Shown in pieces: positions 33,250 through 44,126 of a stretch of DNA of 64,000 bases. The position numbers and the translations under genes were made by a program. Origin of the DNA: Conchocele bisecta (lineage: Eukaryota; Mollusca; Bivalvia; Lucinida; Thyasiridae); contig CM055275.1 of NCBI GenBank assembly GCA_029237695.1, positions 87,098,433 through 87,162,432 on the forward strand. Direction: 5' to 3'. The stretch's first letter is position 1. The number at the start of each line of letters is the position of its first letter. The notes beneath the pieces were generated by a model. That model ran no database searches, was not told the origin of the DNA, and was given only the letters and a program-made list of their open reading frames with translations.

Positions 33250-34016
33250 AGGATTATCTCCCATTTTTTTATTTAGAATCTTAGGGTTAAGGGTTTGCCT
33301 TGCAACTCGTAAACCTTTTAAACCGTAATAGCTGGAGGCTTTAAACTTGGTATGTAGATTCCTTATGGTTTGGAGATAAGTACACTTTTTTTCAAAGATT
33401 TTTTATTTGCCATCCGTGTCATGGATTATTTCCTTGTAGCCATCTACTTTTAGTTTTAGCTCTGTAAACAGTAATTCTTGTGTGCGGTAGGTTATTGTTG
33501 ATGTTCCACTCATACCATATATTTTATACACATGAGATAGTGACTGTACGGGTGGTTCGACTCTGGGTTACAGACTACAGATCGTCTTCAGCCCGGCTGT
33601 GTGCCCACAGTAGGTAAGTGTTACTTACTGTCCTATGGGTCTTACGTACTGTGACCCAGATCTCCCTGTACATCCGCACAGTCAGACCAGTGTCTATACT
33701 GTTTGAGAACTGGTATTTTCTGCAGTTTTGAAAATTAAAATATGACCTATGCTGCGTGATCAGGGTCTACACTATTCCAATGTTTCAAATAACCTCCATA
33801 TACCTCGTAAAATGTTAGCTTGTAACCGATCTCGGATTATTTTGATAGATAATACAATTGCTATTTTTCCTTAGTAAAATGTTTTGCCAAATTATGTAAT
33901 GGGTGAATAATTATAATGTTAAACGTCTTATTGCATTTTGAAATCATTTCAGTATATAATTTTTGTTTTAGGTAATGTTTCCATGATTTTATTTTTATTT
34001 TGTTTGCACATCATAC
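33250..34016 (+). mobile_element. TIR element copy 2, left part, split by Gypsy
   Basis: Direct copy of about 19553-20244 (shared TTTGCCTTGCAACTCGTAAACC, GTGCGGTAGGTTATTGTTGATG and others). It carries an extra ~100 bp near 33512-33612 that copy 1 lacks. It is cut at 34016 by the LTR retrotransposon and resumes at 43678. ATAC at 34013-34016 is the left half of the target duplication. Confidence 0.8.
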
Positions 34017-34182
34017 TGTAGCCGGACTGATTTCGGGTCTATTTGTCTATACATAATTTTGTCCATTGTTCAACCTTTTCGTATTTTAAGGCCTTTTCGT
34101 ATTTTATACCCTGGTGAGTTGTTTTTTCCTTTCTGCACGAGAATTTTACAAACCTTTCACTTCGACATAGATTTCCCAGCTG
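34017..34182 (+). repeat. Truncated 5' LTR (first 166 bp)
   Basis: Identical to 39387-39552 except for one base (CAACC versus CACCC near 34072). After CCCAGCTG at 34182 the sequence jumps to protease coding sequence, so the rest of the LTR, the primer-binding site and gag are missing. Confidence 0.85.
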
Positions 34183-34560
34183 TAAACAAAGGTCCAAAAC
34201 TTGTAGGTGAGATAAATGAGGCAGAAATACAACTTAATAACATCAACACCAGAGCATTGTTAGACACTGGAAGTTGTATTAGTATATTATCCAAGGGTTT
34301 TTACGACAATAACTTAGCCAACTTGGAAATCCAGCCACTCGATCACATATTACATATTGAATGTGCTGATGGCAATAGTTGGACATAACCACAATAGAAG
34401 GGATGCCACAGACCAAGCCAACTCCATGTATGTTCTTAGTGACTCCAGATACCGAGTACACAACAAGGACGCCAGTGCTTTTAGGCACCAATATACTCAA
34501 CGAGTTGATTACAGATTGTAAGAAGCAACATGGAGATAGATATTTACAAATCGCTCAACT
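34183..34560 (+). pseudogene. Gypsy aspartic protease region
   Basis: The frame 34059-34388 reads through the LTR into protease. LLDTGSCISIL at about 34258-34290 contains the catalytic D-T-G. The frame breaks near 34375 and continues in 34379-35542 with VLLGTNIL, the hydrophobic flap/LLG-type motif near the protease end. The enzyme would process the Gag-Pol polyprotein. It starts within 10 bp of the truncated LTR, so there is no room for gag. The apparent ATG at 34059 lies within the LTR and is not a natural start. Confidence 0.8.
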
Positions 34561-35985
34561 TACTACACCATGGTATTTGACGTTCCGCGCCATTACAGTA
34601 AGAGAGAAACTACTTAGACGAAACAAAGACAGAATTGCGATTGTAAGGAGTGCAGAATCAGCCAGGATTACGGTTGGACCCAACGAGAGTGTTAACATAC
34701 ATGGATATACAGATAGAGAACTGGATCACCAACCTACCTGCGCGATACTCCAGGAAACGGATGAATCTATATTACCATCATTCGTCGACATAACGCCATC
34801 AGTCGTACACTACAAGAACAAGAAGAACACCAAAGTTCTAGTGAACGTGACAAATTTGACTACCAGCACCGTCACTATAACTCCAAAATCGATATTATGC
34901 GAGATGCAACCAGTGACCGTGGATGACTCTGTATTCAAAAAAATCCACGAATTCAAACCAACGGACAAGGTATTGCAAGAGATCCACATCAATCCAGATT
35001 TATCAGAGGAAAAAACAACAAGACTTAAAGAACTTCTCATCAAACATAAGGACATATTCTCGAAAGATGACACAGATATAGGTCAATGCGACTTGATCAG
35101 ACATAGAATTGACTTAATAAATGAGGTGCCATTCAAACAGAAACACCGTAGAATCCCGCCACACATGATAGATGAAGTTCGCCAACACTTGGAACAACTG
35201 TTAGCCAGCGGTGTGATCCAGAAGTCAAAGAGCCCGTGGAGTTCCAACGTGGTGTTAGTACGCAAGAAAAATGGCAAACTACGTATGTGTGTGGATTTTC
35301 GCCAGTTGAACCAACGGTCCGTAAAAGACGCATACGCACTCCCAAGAGTAGAGGAGGTTTTTGATGTCCTCAAAGGTGCGTCATTGTTCACCGTCATCGA
35401 CATGAAGAGTGGTTATCATCAAGTCGAACTTGAAGAAGATCACAAGGAGAGAAGCGCTTTTACAGTCGGACATTGGGTTTCTTCGAGTTCTGCAAGATGC
35501 CATTCGGACTTGCGAACAGCCCAGCAACATATCAACGACTAATGAAAGAGTGTCTGGGTGACTATAATATGAAGATCTGTATTATCTACCTTGACGATCT
35601 GATTATTTTCAGCAAGGACCACCAAGAGCACTTGGAACGACTCGACCTTGTGTTAGCTTGGTTACAGGAGTGCAATCTGAAGTTGTCTGCAGATAAGTGC
35701 TATTTCATGCAGAATAAGGTGAAATTTTTATTTTTGGCCATGTGGTGAGCGAGTCTGGAGTAGAGACCGACCCTGAAAAGATTGAGAAGGTGAAGAACTG
35801 GCCAATACCAACAAATCCAGACGAAGTGCGATCTTTTGTTGCATTCGCCGGATATTATCGTCGTTTTGTAAAGGATTTTTCGAAAATTTCAAGACCATTG
35901 ACCGACCTTCTACCGCCAACAGCAAGAGAAACAAGAAACGAGAGCAGAAAGATTGGAAATGGACAGAAATAGAACAGAGCGCATT
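34561..35985 (+). pseudogene. Gypsy reverse transcriptase region
   Basis: RT motifs in order: SGVIQKSKSPWSSNVVLVRKK, RMCVDFRQLN, TVIDMKSGYHQV (catalytic Asp), FCKMPFGLANSPATYQ and IYLDDLIIFS (YLDD at 35587-35598), then FVAFAGYYRRFVKDF of the connection region. Frames change near 35465, 35730 and 35930, each at one site with clean coding on both sides. Catalytic residues are intact. The ORF as assembled would truncate. Frameshifts may be true decay or assembly indels. Confidence 0.88.
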
Positions 35986-36440
35986 CGAGAACCTAAAAGA
36001 GCATCTGACCACACCACCCATCTTAGGATACCCAGATTTTGAGCAACCATTCGAATTACACATAGATGCGAGTAAAAAGGGACTTGGTGCAGTACTCTAC
36101 AACATCCAAGATAGCCAGAAAATAGTTATTGCTTTCGCATCAAGAAGCTTGTCGAAGTCGGAGAAAAATTATTCCGCCTACAAATTAGAGTACCTAGCAT
36201 TGAAGTGGGCAGTTACTGAAAAGTTTTCGGATTACCTCACCGGAACACATTTCACAGTGTTGACCGATAATAATCCACTGACACATATACTTACCTCCGC
36301 GAAACTTGATGCGACAGGTCAGCGATGGGCTTCAGCCTTAGGCCAATACAATTTTGAAATCATTTATCGACCGGGAATTAACAATACTGACGCAGACGCC
36401 ATGTCAAGATATCCATATGAAAGGCTACCCGAGGAGAAAG
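35986..36440 (+). pseudogene. Gypsy RNase H region
   Basis: Reads FELHIDASKKGLGAVLY (first catalytic Asp), the NYSAYKLEYLALKWA motif (Glu) and HFTVLTDNNPLTHIL (Asp), with YRPGINNTDADAMSR at the end. It is the frame that becomes the 36149-37447 ORF; the 36149 ATG is internal and not a natural start. RNase H removes the RNA strand during reverse transcription. Confidence 0.88.
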
Positions 36441-37870
36441 TTAAGATAGAGGACCAGATCGTGAAAGCGATATGTAGTTCAATATCTGGACCCCCATATA
36501 TCGAAGTACTGCCCTGTTTAGGAATTTACATAGTAGAAGCAACTGAAAGTCCAGGACAGACCATGGCACAACTCGAGGTGAGGGAGATAAGAAAGAACCA
36601 ACGAGAGGACCCAGTACTAGGAATATGGATAAAAGCTGTGATAGATAGGAAAATTCCCAACAGAAATATATTTAATACAAGAGAGGACCACAATATGAGA
36701 AAAAATTTCACAAGCCTGAAGATGATACGAGGAATATTATACAGAGTGATAACAGACAAAGACGACACGGTGAACCAGATAGTATTGCCAGAATGTTACA
36801 GACGCACGGTACTTCAAGGACTTCATAATGATATAGGTCATCACGGACGCGATCGGACATTATCATTATTGAGAGAACGCTTCTTCTGGCCAGGCATGAC
36901 CAAAGATGTAGATCATTGGATTTCAACGTGCAACAGATGCATACGTCGAAAAACATCAACAAATATACGGACAGAGATGATCAGTATAGAGACTACTTAT
37001 CCACTGGAATTAGTCTGTATGGACTACCTGACACTAGAACCATCAAAGGGCGGATTTGGTAACATTCTTGTAATCACCGACCACTTTACAAAGTTCGCAC
37101 TCGCCATACCAACAAAGAATCAGACTGCGAAAACAACTGCCGAAGCTATTTATAACAACTTTATATTGAACTACGGAATTCCAACCAAGCTTCACAGCGA
37201 TCAGGGCGCAAATTTTGAATCGGAAACTATCAAGAAACTATGTCATCTTACCGGCATTAAAAAAACGCGAACTACAGCTTATCATCCTATGGGCAATGGC
37301 CAGACAGAAAGATACAACAGAACTCTAATGAATATGTTAGGAACTTTGGAACAATCTCAGAAATCAGACTGGAAGAAATATTTACCATCACTTGTATATG
37401 CATATAACTGCACGCAGCACGAGACAACAAAAGATGTCGCCATTTGAATTGATGTTCGGACGGAAGCCAAAACTACCGATTGATACCGTATTCGATGCAG
37501 TATATGTAGGCACATCATCGCCAAGAAGTACCAGAGAATACATTGATGGATTGAAAGATAGGATGGAGACTACACAGAAGTTGGTCAAGAAATATACAGA
37601 AGAGTCTCAGAAGAAGCAGAAGGATCACTTTGACAGGAAAGCTAAGGCTTCGAAGATCTCAGTGGGAGATAAGGTCCTGGTGAAGATTCTAGCCTATGAC
37701 GGACAAACACAAAATAGCGGACAAATTTGAAGAAGAGTTATACACGGTTACAGACCAACCGCGGAATGAGATACCAGTATTCAAGATCAGGTCTCCGCAA
37801 GGAGCGACAAAGACTCTGCACAGGAATCATCTGCTGCTGGTAGATACCAAAGAAAAGAAACCGGAGATGG
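36441..37870 (+). pseudogene. Gypsy integrase region
   Basis: An HHCC zinc-binding domain (HNDIGHHGRDRT ... CNRCIRRK, about 36820-36950) is followed by the catalytic core: MDYL near 37020, HSDQGANFE near 37195 and GNGQTERYNR near 37300, giving D, D and E. The C-terminal DNA-binding part lies in 37392-37730 and 37696-37935. Frameshifts occur near 37430, 37700 and 37870. Integrase joins element DNA to the chromosome. Confidence 0.88.
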
Positions 37871-38720
37871 GACTGCAAAGAACGGGGAAAGCAACGTTAG
37901 ACAACGACCAACACCAAAGCCCCGAAAAACTTTGAAAAAGTCAGTTGTACAACAAGCGTTTGAAACGGCAAAGGATGCATCCGAAGAGAAAGGTAGATCC
38001 GACTCACTACCTTTTGAGAATCAGTATATGGATACAGTGTCTGAAGAGGAAGGTTTTGAATATGCAGAAACTGCATATATCCATGGGGACGCCCATGAAC
38101 CTGTGAAAGAATTAGAGGTTCCAAGTGTAGGAATAATGGAAGTTGAAGTTGCAAGTGTAGGAATAATGGAAGTTGAAGTTCCAAGTGTAGGAACAATGGA
38201 AGTAGAAGTATTTAGTGGAGAAACACCTGACGTAGAGGTTCCAAGTGGAGGAACAGAGGAAGTAGAGGTTCCAGATGCGGGAACAGATGTAAACGATGAT
38301 TCTGAGGCAGAGGTCGAGATAGCGTTCGAGAATGTAGAACCCGGTACACCAATAGATGAACCAGGACACGGTGATGAAACCACAGTAAAAGAAGTAGATA
38401 GGGGACAGGAAGTGTTAGAAACCCCTCGCATTACCATAGCAACAAGTGAAAAAGAAAAGCAATCGCAGGAAGGAGCTAGGAAGAAGTCGGAGAAAGTACC
38501 GAATGTGACCAAACGACCTATAACAGATACAACAATGAGACGGTCGGAGAGAACCAAGAAGAAGCCAGACCGATACCGAGACTACCAGATAAATCAGATG
38601 ATAGCTAGACCATATGACAGCAAATTACAAGCGGTTGAAACCTTGATCACCTCGGGGATACTGAGTCAGTTGGATCCGGACGTAGCACATAAGATGCTCA
38701 GGGATATCATGGAGAAGTAG
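37871..38720 (+). CDS. Gypsy Pol C-terminal tail with acidic VEV repeats
   Basis: The frame from about 37871 (ATG-less; the 37932 start is a TTG) to a stop at 38718-38720 encodes an acidic tail. It has about six tandem near-copies of a ten-residue unit of the form VEVPSVGIME, then a basic stretch RRSERTKKKPDRYRDY, and a final helix-like segment ending DPDVAHKMLRDIMEK. The basic RxSxRxKKxPDRY motif often ends Gypsy integrase tails in my memory. The acidic repeats look like slippage-prone tandem DNA (about 38115-38280). Function unknown. Confidence 0.65.
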
Positions 38721-39386
38721 AGAAGTTTTAATGTTTTTTATAGAAAATAAAGGAGAAAAAGACAAAATAACAGACCATACCAGACCAGTGTATCCAATCT
38801 CCGGATGCTTAAGCAACAGTATTGGAGCACGTGCCGAATAAGAAAATGACGAGACGTTCATTTTTTTGGCAGGGGAAGAGTGTACAGATTAGTTCTGTAC
38901 ATGTTATGTAACTACATGTAGGTAGGTATTATTGAGTTGAGCTCAATGATTATGGAGTAACTGGTGTTGAGATTAATCATGTACAGGTTGTTATATGTAA
39001 CCATAGTTAATTATGGGACATTCCACATGGTATGGTCGTGCACAGTATTTTGCCGAAAAATATTAATTATGGCGAAGCATACTATTGTGTATATGTTCTT
39101 CAGAATTTTATATGTTTACAGTAATTTTTCATGTTTAGAGTTGATCAAAAGTTCATTAACATGAATTAAGGCGGAGCTTGCTAATAGGTATATGTTTTTT
39201 CATAATTTGATATGTTTGCAGTTAACGCGAAATTAAGTAACATGATTAAGGTGAATCATATTAGTCGGTATAATTTTTGTGTTTATTTAATTCGGAGAGG
39301 CATTATTTCTGATTTACTATTTTCTTTCATTGGACAAATGACGGGACGACAAATGACGGGACGTCATTTACCAGACAGGGGAAGTG
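38721..39386 (+). other. Gypsy 3' untranslated region with polypurine tract
   Basis: Non-coding AT-rich sequence after the Pol stop. ACAGGGGAAGTG at about 39375-39386, directly before the LTR start TGTAGCC, is a good polypurine tract, the plus-strand primer of LTR elements. No envelope-like ORF. Confidence 0.75.
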
Positions 39387-39693
39387 TGTAGCCGGACTGA
39401 TTTCGGGTCTATTTGTCTATACATAATTTTGTCCATTGTTCACCCTTTTCGTATTTTAAGGCCTTTTCGTATTTTATACCCTGGTGAGTTGTTTTTTCCT
39501 TTCTGCACGAGAATTTTACAAACCTTTCACTTCGACATAGATTTCCCAGCTGAGAACATCAAATTCATTATTTCTTGGGTAAGCAAATCAGTTCTAATTC
39601 ATTGAATTGGTATTTATGATGTTTGTCTAATGTCTGCAATGGTTGAAGTGACTGTCATGTTTTAAATGTCTTTTAAATCAGCTGGCTCATTGG

Positions 39694-40303
39694 GGAATTA
39701 CCGGAAACCTCTTATTTACCGAAAACCACCGAAATACCGGAAACCCCTGTAATTCACTATATAATAACATAAATAAGTGTTTGTTATGTGATCAATGGTT
39801 TGTTTACTATATTATGAGATATATATGCACTAATTACAAACTATTTGTGTGAAATAAAATGAGTTATTATCCTCTTGTTTGGTGTTTAATTCCAAATTCA
39901 GATCGACTGTGAAATTTACCGGAAAACACTCGCAGTTACGAACGGACAGTACTAATAGTCTGTTCCTCACAAATAATAGATAATAATAGTATCTTAGGCA
40001 TGGTATAATAATTATTATAATTATTATAATTACTATAATGATTAAATATTATGTTTCAAATATGATTCCAGATTCCAGATTAGCGTGATATATATTACCG
40101 GAAAACACATTCGTGGACTCGATTTACCGGAAAACACCACCTTCGCTGACTCGATGTCCGTGATTTACCGGAAAACACATGTGTGTGTACAGTATATGTA
40201 TGCAAGGCGTCGTAATCGGCCAGTCATATTATAATGATTAAATAATTTGTTTCAAATATGATAAAGATATGTTGACTTTTGATGACAAATTTAAAAAAAT
40301 AAA
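39694..40303 (+). repeat. MULE left terminal inverted repeat
   Basis: Contains the iterated motif at about 39697, 39714, 39731, 39917, 40097, 40120 and 40158 (TTACCGGAAA core, one with ACCGAAAA). These could be transposase-binding sites; that role is inference. Confidence 0.85.
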
Positions 40304-41270
40304 CAAGACATTCAACTTATGCGACATGCACGTTACAGTCACCTGCTACAAACAAATCCCAGTAATAAGACCCAAAACAAAAGCACCACCAATTTTCCAC
40401 CAATTTTCCTCGGACCATTATTCATACACGACAACAGCGATTTTGAATCTTACTGCAACTTCTTTCACCACCTTAAAATGAAACTTATCAACTCACCGTT
40501 GGACAAACTAGTAATCGGTAGTGACGACGAACGCGCCCTAGTACGAGCAATAGTTACGGCATTTCCAGAATCAACACACATATTATGCACACGACATCTA
40601 CAGCAAAACACAAAACATAAACTGACAGACGACGCATTGACGATAACACAACGTAATGACATTCTGGATATGATATACGGTGACGGCGGAATCATCGACG
40701 CAGACGACAGTATATGTTTCGACGAAAAATGTGACGAACTAGAGCGACATTGCACTGACATCTCGTTGCCTTTCCTGCGATATTTTCAGACACGACTTCG
40801 ACCACTCCTACTGACGAAAAGTTATTAACGAACCCGTCCGACACGAAATCATTGATGACGCTCATTGGACGAACAACAACTGCGAATCGATCAATCATGT
40901 ACTGAAACAGACGATTGACTGGAAGTCGAGACCACTGACAGACTTGGTTGACGGTTTACAAGGACTGGTTGTTGGTCAATACAAAGACTTGCGTGGTGCA
41001 TTGCTGGGGACTGGGGAATACAGACTGGCTGACTCACATATACAATTTAAGGTGACAAAGACAGAATGGATCACGATGACTGAACAGCAGCGCGTTAAGC
41101 TTTACACCAGGTTCCGACAATTCATTCCTACGGTCCCAGGGTTTATAACATCAACCGACGGACAGTTAACCATTGTAGCACCGCGAACACACGGACGAAA
41201 ACCAGGACAACGGACAAGAAAAATAAACGTAAGGACGACTACTGCTAAGCGTAGGAAAATTCAAGAGTGA
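40269..41270 (+). pseudogene. MULE transposase, N-truncated and frameshifted
   Basis: 40269-40400 reads CDMHVTVTCYKQIPVIRPK. After a frame change the segment to 40828 reads FLGPLFIHDN and DKLVIGSDDERALVRAIVTAFPES followed by ILCTRHLQQN. This is the MULE domain core, with the second catalytic Asp in GSD and the C-x-x-H motif. A frameshift near 40828 leads to the frame ending at 41270, which reads AHWTNNNCESINHVLKQTI and GTGEYRL. The DNA-binding N-terminus is absent because the frame starts in the TIR. The TTG at 40944 is not a start. Transposase function is lost as assembled. Confidence 0.82.
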
Positions 41271-41339
41271 ACCATTTCTATATATATTCTATAATTTCTA
41301 TATTACATGTGCTAGCATAACAGCTTATTTGTATGTCAT

Positions 41340-41937
41340 ATTTTACCCAGTGTCAGCGTAGAGGGGTTCCACTGTACATGTGCTAGCATAACAGCTTAAT
41401 TGTATGTATGCCATCTATCTATTGTATGTCATTTTAACATAGCTGCAATGCAAACGCCGCGAATCCATTATCTGGAAGCCTCTTATGAGGTGGTATTGCA
41501 TTTGCATATATTATAAAATGCTATGCAGTATGCAAAGAATGTCTATATTAACAGTGGAACCTCTACAAACCAGACACCCTGGGAGGTCCCCAGGGTGTCT
41601 GGTTTGTAGATGTTCCACTTTAAATCTGAGCACCTCATGACAAATTACATCTATATTTTACCTAGTGTCAGGCGTAGAGGAGTTCCACTGTACATGTGCT
41701 AGCATAACAGCTTAATTGTATGTATGCCATCTATCTATTGTATGTCATTTTAACATAGCTGCAATGCAAACGCCGCGAATCCATTATCTGGAAGCCTCTT
41801 ATGAGGTGGTATTGCATTTGCATATATTATAAAATGCTATACAGTATGCAAAGAATGTCTATATTAACAGTGGAACCTCTACAAACCAGACACACTGGGA
41901 GGTCCCCAGGGTGTCCGGTTTGTAGATGTTCCACTCT
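41340..41937. repeat. Tandem duplication (offset 316 bp) with strong hairpins
   Basis: The block containing CTAGCATAACAGCTTAATTG, GCAAACGCCGCGAATCC and TATGAGGTGGTATTGC occurs twice with an offset of about 316 bp. Each copy ends in a hairpin (41553-41619 and about 41868-41936) whose arms are CTACAAACCAGACACCCTGG and its complement around a 4-6 base loop. The ends CAGTGGAACCTCT look like DNA-transposon termini, so a MITE may have inserted in the MULE and been duplicated. Confidence 0.75.
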
Positions 41938-42204
41938 ATATGCCATCCATGCGGCATAACACTTATAAAAACAATCTTACAACATGTTCATATTGTATTA
42001 AAAAAAAATACAATTTCAATCATATACTTCGTCCCGTCTCTTTCGTTACATTCCGTTAGTGTCAGTAAGATACCCAACATTATTATGTCGATATAAATAT
42101 GGATGACGGCGACAGTGACACTGGAATGGAAGAATTGCCGGGATAAATCATACCAACCTGTAATCGAAATAAGTTGAAGACTCCGAAACAGGTAAGTCAT
42201 ATTT

Positions 42205-42812
42205 ATTTATTTTTTTAAATTTGTCATCAAAAGTCAACATATGTTTATCATATTTGAAACAAATTATTTAATCATTATAATATGACTGGCCGATTACGAC
42301 GCCTTGCATACATATACTGTACACACACATGTGTTTTCCGGTAAATCACGGACATCGAGTCAGCGAAGGTGTTTTCCGGTAAATCGAGTCCACGAATGTG
42401 TTTTCCGGTAATATATATCACGCTAATCTGGAATCTGGAATCATATTTGAAACATAATATTTAATCATTATAGTAATTATAATAATTATAATAATTATTG
42501 TACCATGCCTAAGATACTATTATTATCTATTATTTGTGAGGAACAGACTATTAGTACTGTCCGTTCGTAACTGCGAGTGTTTTCCGGTAAATTTCACAGT
42601 CGATCTGAATTTGGAATTAAACACCAAACAAGAGGATCCTAACTCATTTTATTTCAAACAAATAGTTTGTAATTAGTGCATATATATCTCATAATATAGT
42701 AAACAAACCATTTATGACACGACAAACACTTATTTATGACATTATATAGTGATTTACAGGGGTTTCCGGTATTTCGGTGGTTTTCGGTAAATAAGAGGTT
42801 TCCGGTAATTCC
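42205..42812 (-). repeat. MULE right terminal inverted repeat
   Basis: Reverse complement of 39694-40303, with the same iterated CCGGTAA motifs. A few point differences (for example GAGGATCC versus GAGGATAA) show the arms are slightly diverged. Confidence 0.85.
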
Positions 42813-43677
42813 AGTGACCCTGGTTACGTTGATTTCCAGCATTGTAAATATTCCAATATGGCGGAAATTATAAACCTTACGGACTACTGATTAATTGGGC
42901 ACATTCCTGTATCATATGGCACGTCTCTTTCACAACCTCTAACCATTTACAGTTCTAACCGGCATGACTACCACCATCCAGTACAGCACCGTGTGAAAGA
43001 GACAGACAGTTAATTACACCCAGGTCCATTAACTTGGTAAGTTTGTAATCATGCCTAGGTCTCCAATAGGGGTCAGTTAATGCAATGACACTTTTGTCAT
43101 AAGTATTATGTCTTATGTGTTAATACACATATGTATTAGTACATATGTCTTATGTGTATTACAGCGTTGAAATTGCAACAACGTTTCAGTACATATCAAG
43201 TCATGCTATTCCATAATACATGGATAAGAATCATAAGCTATATTCTGTAATTACACCGACCTTAAATGACCTTGACTGTTGATATGCAGTTAAACACAAA
43301 TAATCAATATATCTATGTATGACCACTACATCGGGTATTACAGCCGGTCCATCATAATATAATACAATTATGATTATGTAGGTTTAGTTTAAATGGAATC
43401 GCCCATATCAATCGTGCGATCCGCCTGTCCGACAGTTACACTAGAATCTAATCATTTGCTATGTTATTTTATATTTGTACATGTTATGCTGATTGTTATT
43501 ACGGGAGTGTCATATTGTTTATTACAGCGTGTGGTAACCACAGACTGATCTACACTCCGACACCTGTTTTGACTCTATGCTCACACAATCATGTTATTAA
43601 AAGTATCGAACATGGCATCCACTTAGTCATTACTGTCGCCCTAACCAAGGGAGGTAATGGCAGGTAGATTACAATAC

Positions 43678-44126
43678 TAATTAAATACCCCTTTTAGTGA
43701 AGGTTTGAAGTGAAAAAAAACTATATTTGTGTTTTTCTGTACTAAATTACAAAAAAATCACATTTGTGAATAGTCATGTTTACCAATTGAGGATATTACA
43801 TCAATATTACTTTGCTTTTGGATGATTTCAGAAAATTGGCTTTACAAATAGACTCCACTCTGTATGTATGCGCGGGAAGTGTATTTGCATTCGGCAATTT
43901 GGATGCTTTAGATTTTTAAAAAAACACGAGCAACTGACGGACAATGATGCTGTAACCATCGCAACTTTAGCCAGCTGGCTCTGAACAGAAATGCGCGACA
44001 CAACGTATCTATTTTGTCTTACCTGTACAAACCGTAGCGTGTTTTCGCGAAACACCGTATCCTTCCTTTTATACAATTTCTTACAGAAACTCTACACAGG
44101 CGGTACAAACCATAGCGAGATAAATC
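43678..44126 (+). mobile_element. TIR element copy 2, right part
   Basis: Continues the copy broken at 34016: TAATTAAATACCCCTTTTAG onward matches 20245-20695, including the right terminal repeat near 43979-44010 and a further ~115 bp. Confidence 0.85.

Larger units (their letters stand above)
39694..42812 (+). mobile_element. Mutator-like (MULE) transposon with ~610-bp TIRs
   Basis: Inverted ends 39694-40303 and 42205-42812 match almost throughout, starting GGAATTACCGGAAACC and ending GGTTTCCGGTAATTCC. About seven copies of the motif TTACCGGAAAAC or a close variant are spread through each arm. The interior encodes a broken MULE transposase (40269-41270) and a non-coding duplicated block (41340-41937). 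Long TIRs and the transposase type fit Mutator-like elements. No 8-9 bp target duplication was recognised. Confidence 0.85.
34017..43673 (+). mobile_element. Ty3/Gypsy LTR retrotransposon, gag-less, with nested MULE
   Basis: The insertion starts TGTA and ends TACA, flanked by ATAC at 34013-34016 and 43674-43677. The empty site survives at 20241. From left to right it contains a 166-bp piece of the 5' LTR, protease, reverse transcriptase, RNase H, integrase, a C-terminal tail, 3' UTR, polypurine tract, and a 3' LTR of about 1168 bp that is itself interrupted by a MULE transposon (39694-42812). No gag and no envelope-like ORF were found. Domain order protease-RT-RNase H-integrase defines Ty3/Gypsy. 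Confidence 0.88.
39387..43673 (+). repeat. 3' LTR (~1168 bp) interrupted by a MULE
   Basis: LTR parts are 39387-39693 and 42813-43673, with the transposon between. The start TGTAGCC follows the polypurine tract, and the end GATTACA is followed by the ATAC duplication. Only the first 166 bp can be compared with the 5' LTR. The internal boundary and lack of a visible MULE target duplication make the exact LTR content uncertain. Confidence 0.7.

Noticed and set aside
38021..38557. 178-residue minus-strand ORF, Ser/Thr-rich
   Set aside because: Antisense shadow of the VEV repeat region of the Gypsy Pol tail; the plus strand has the gene-family context.
38721..39386. Possible envelope gene after Gypsy pol
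   Set aside because: No ORF of useful length and no signal or fusion-type features before the polypurine tract.
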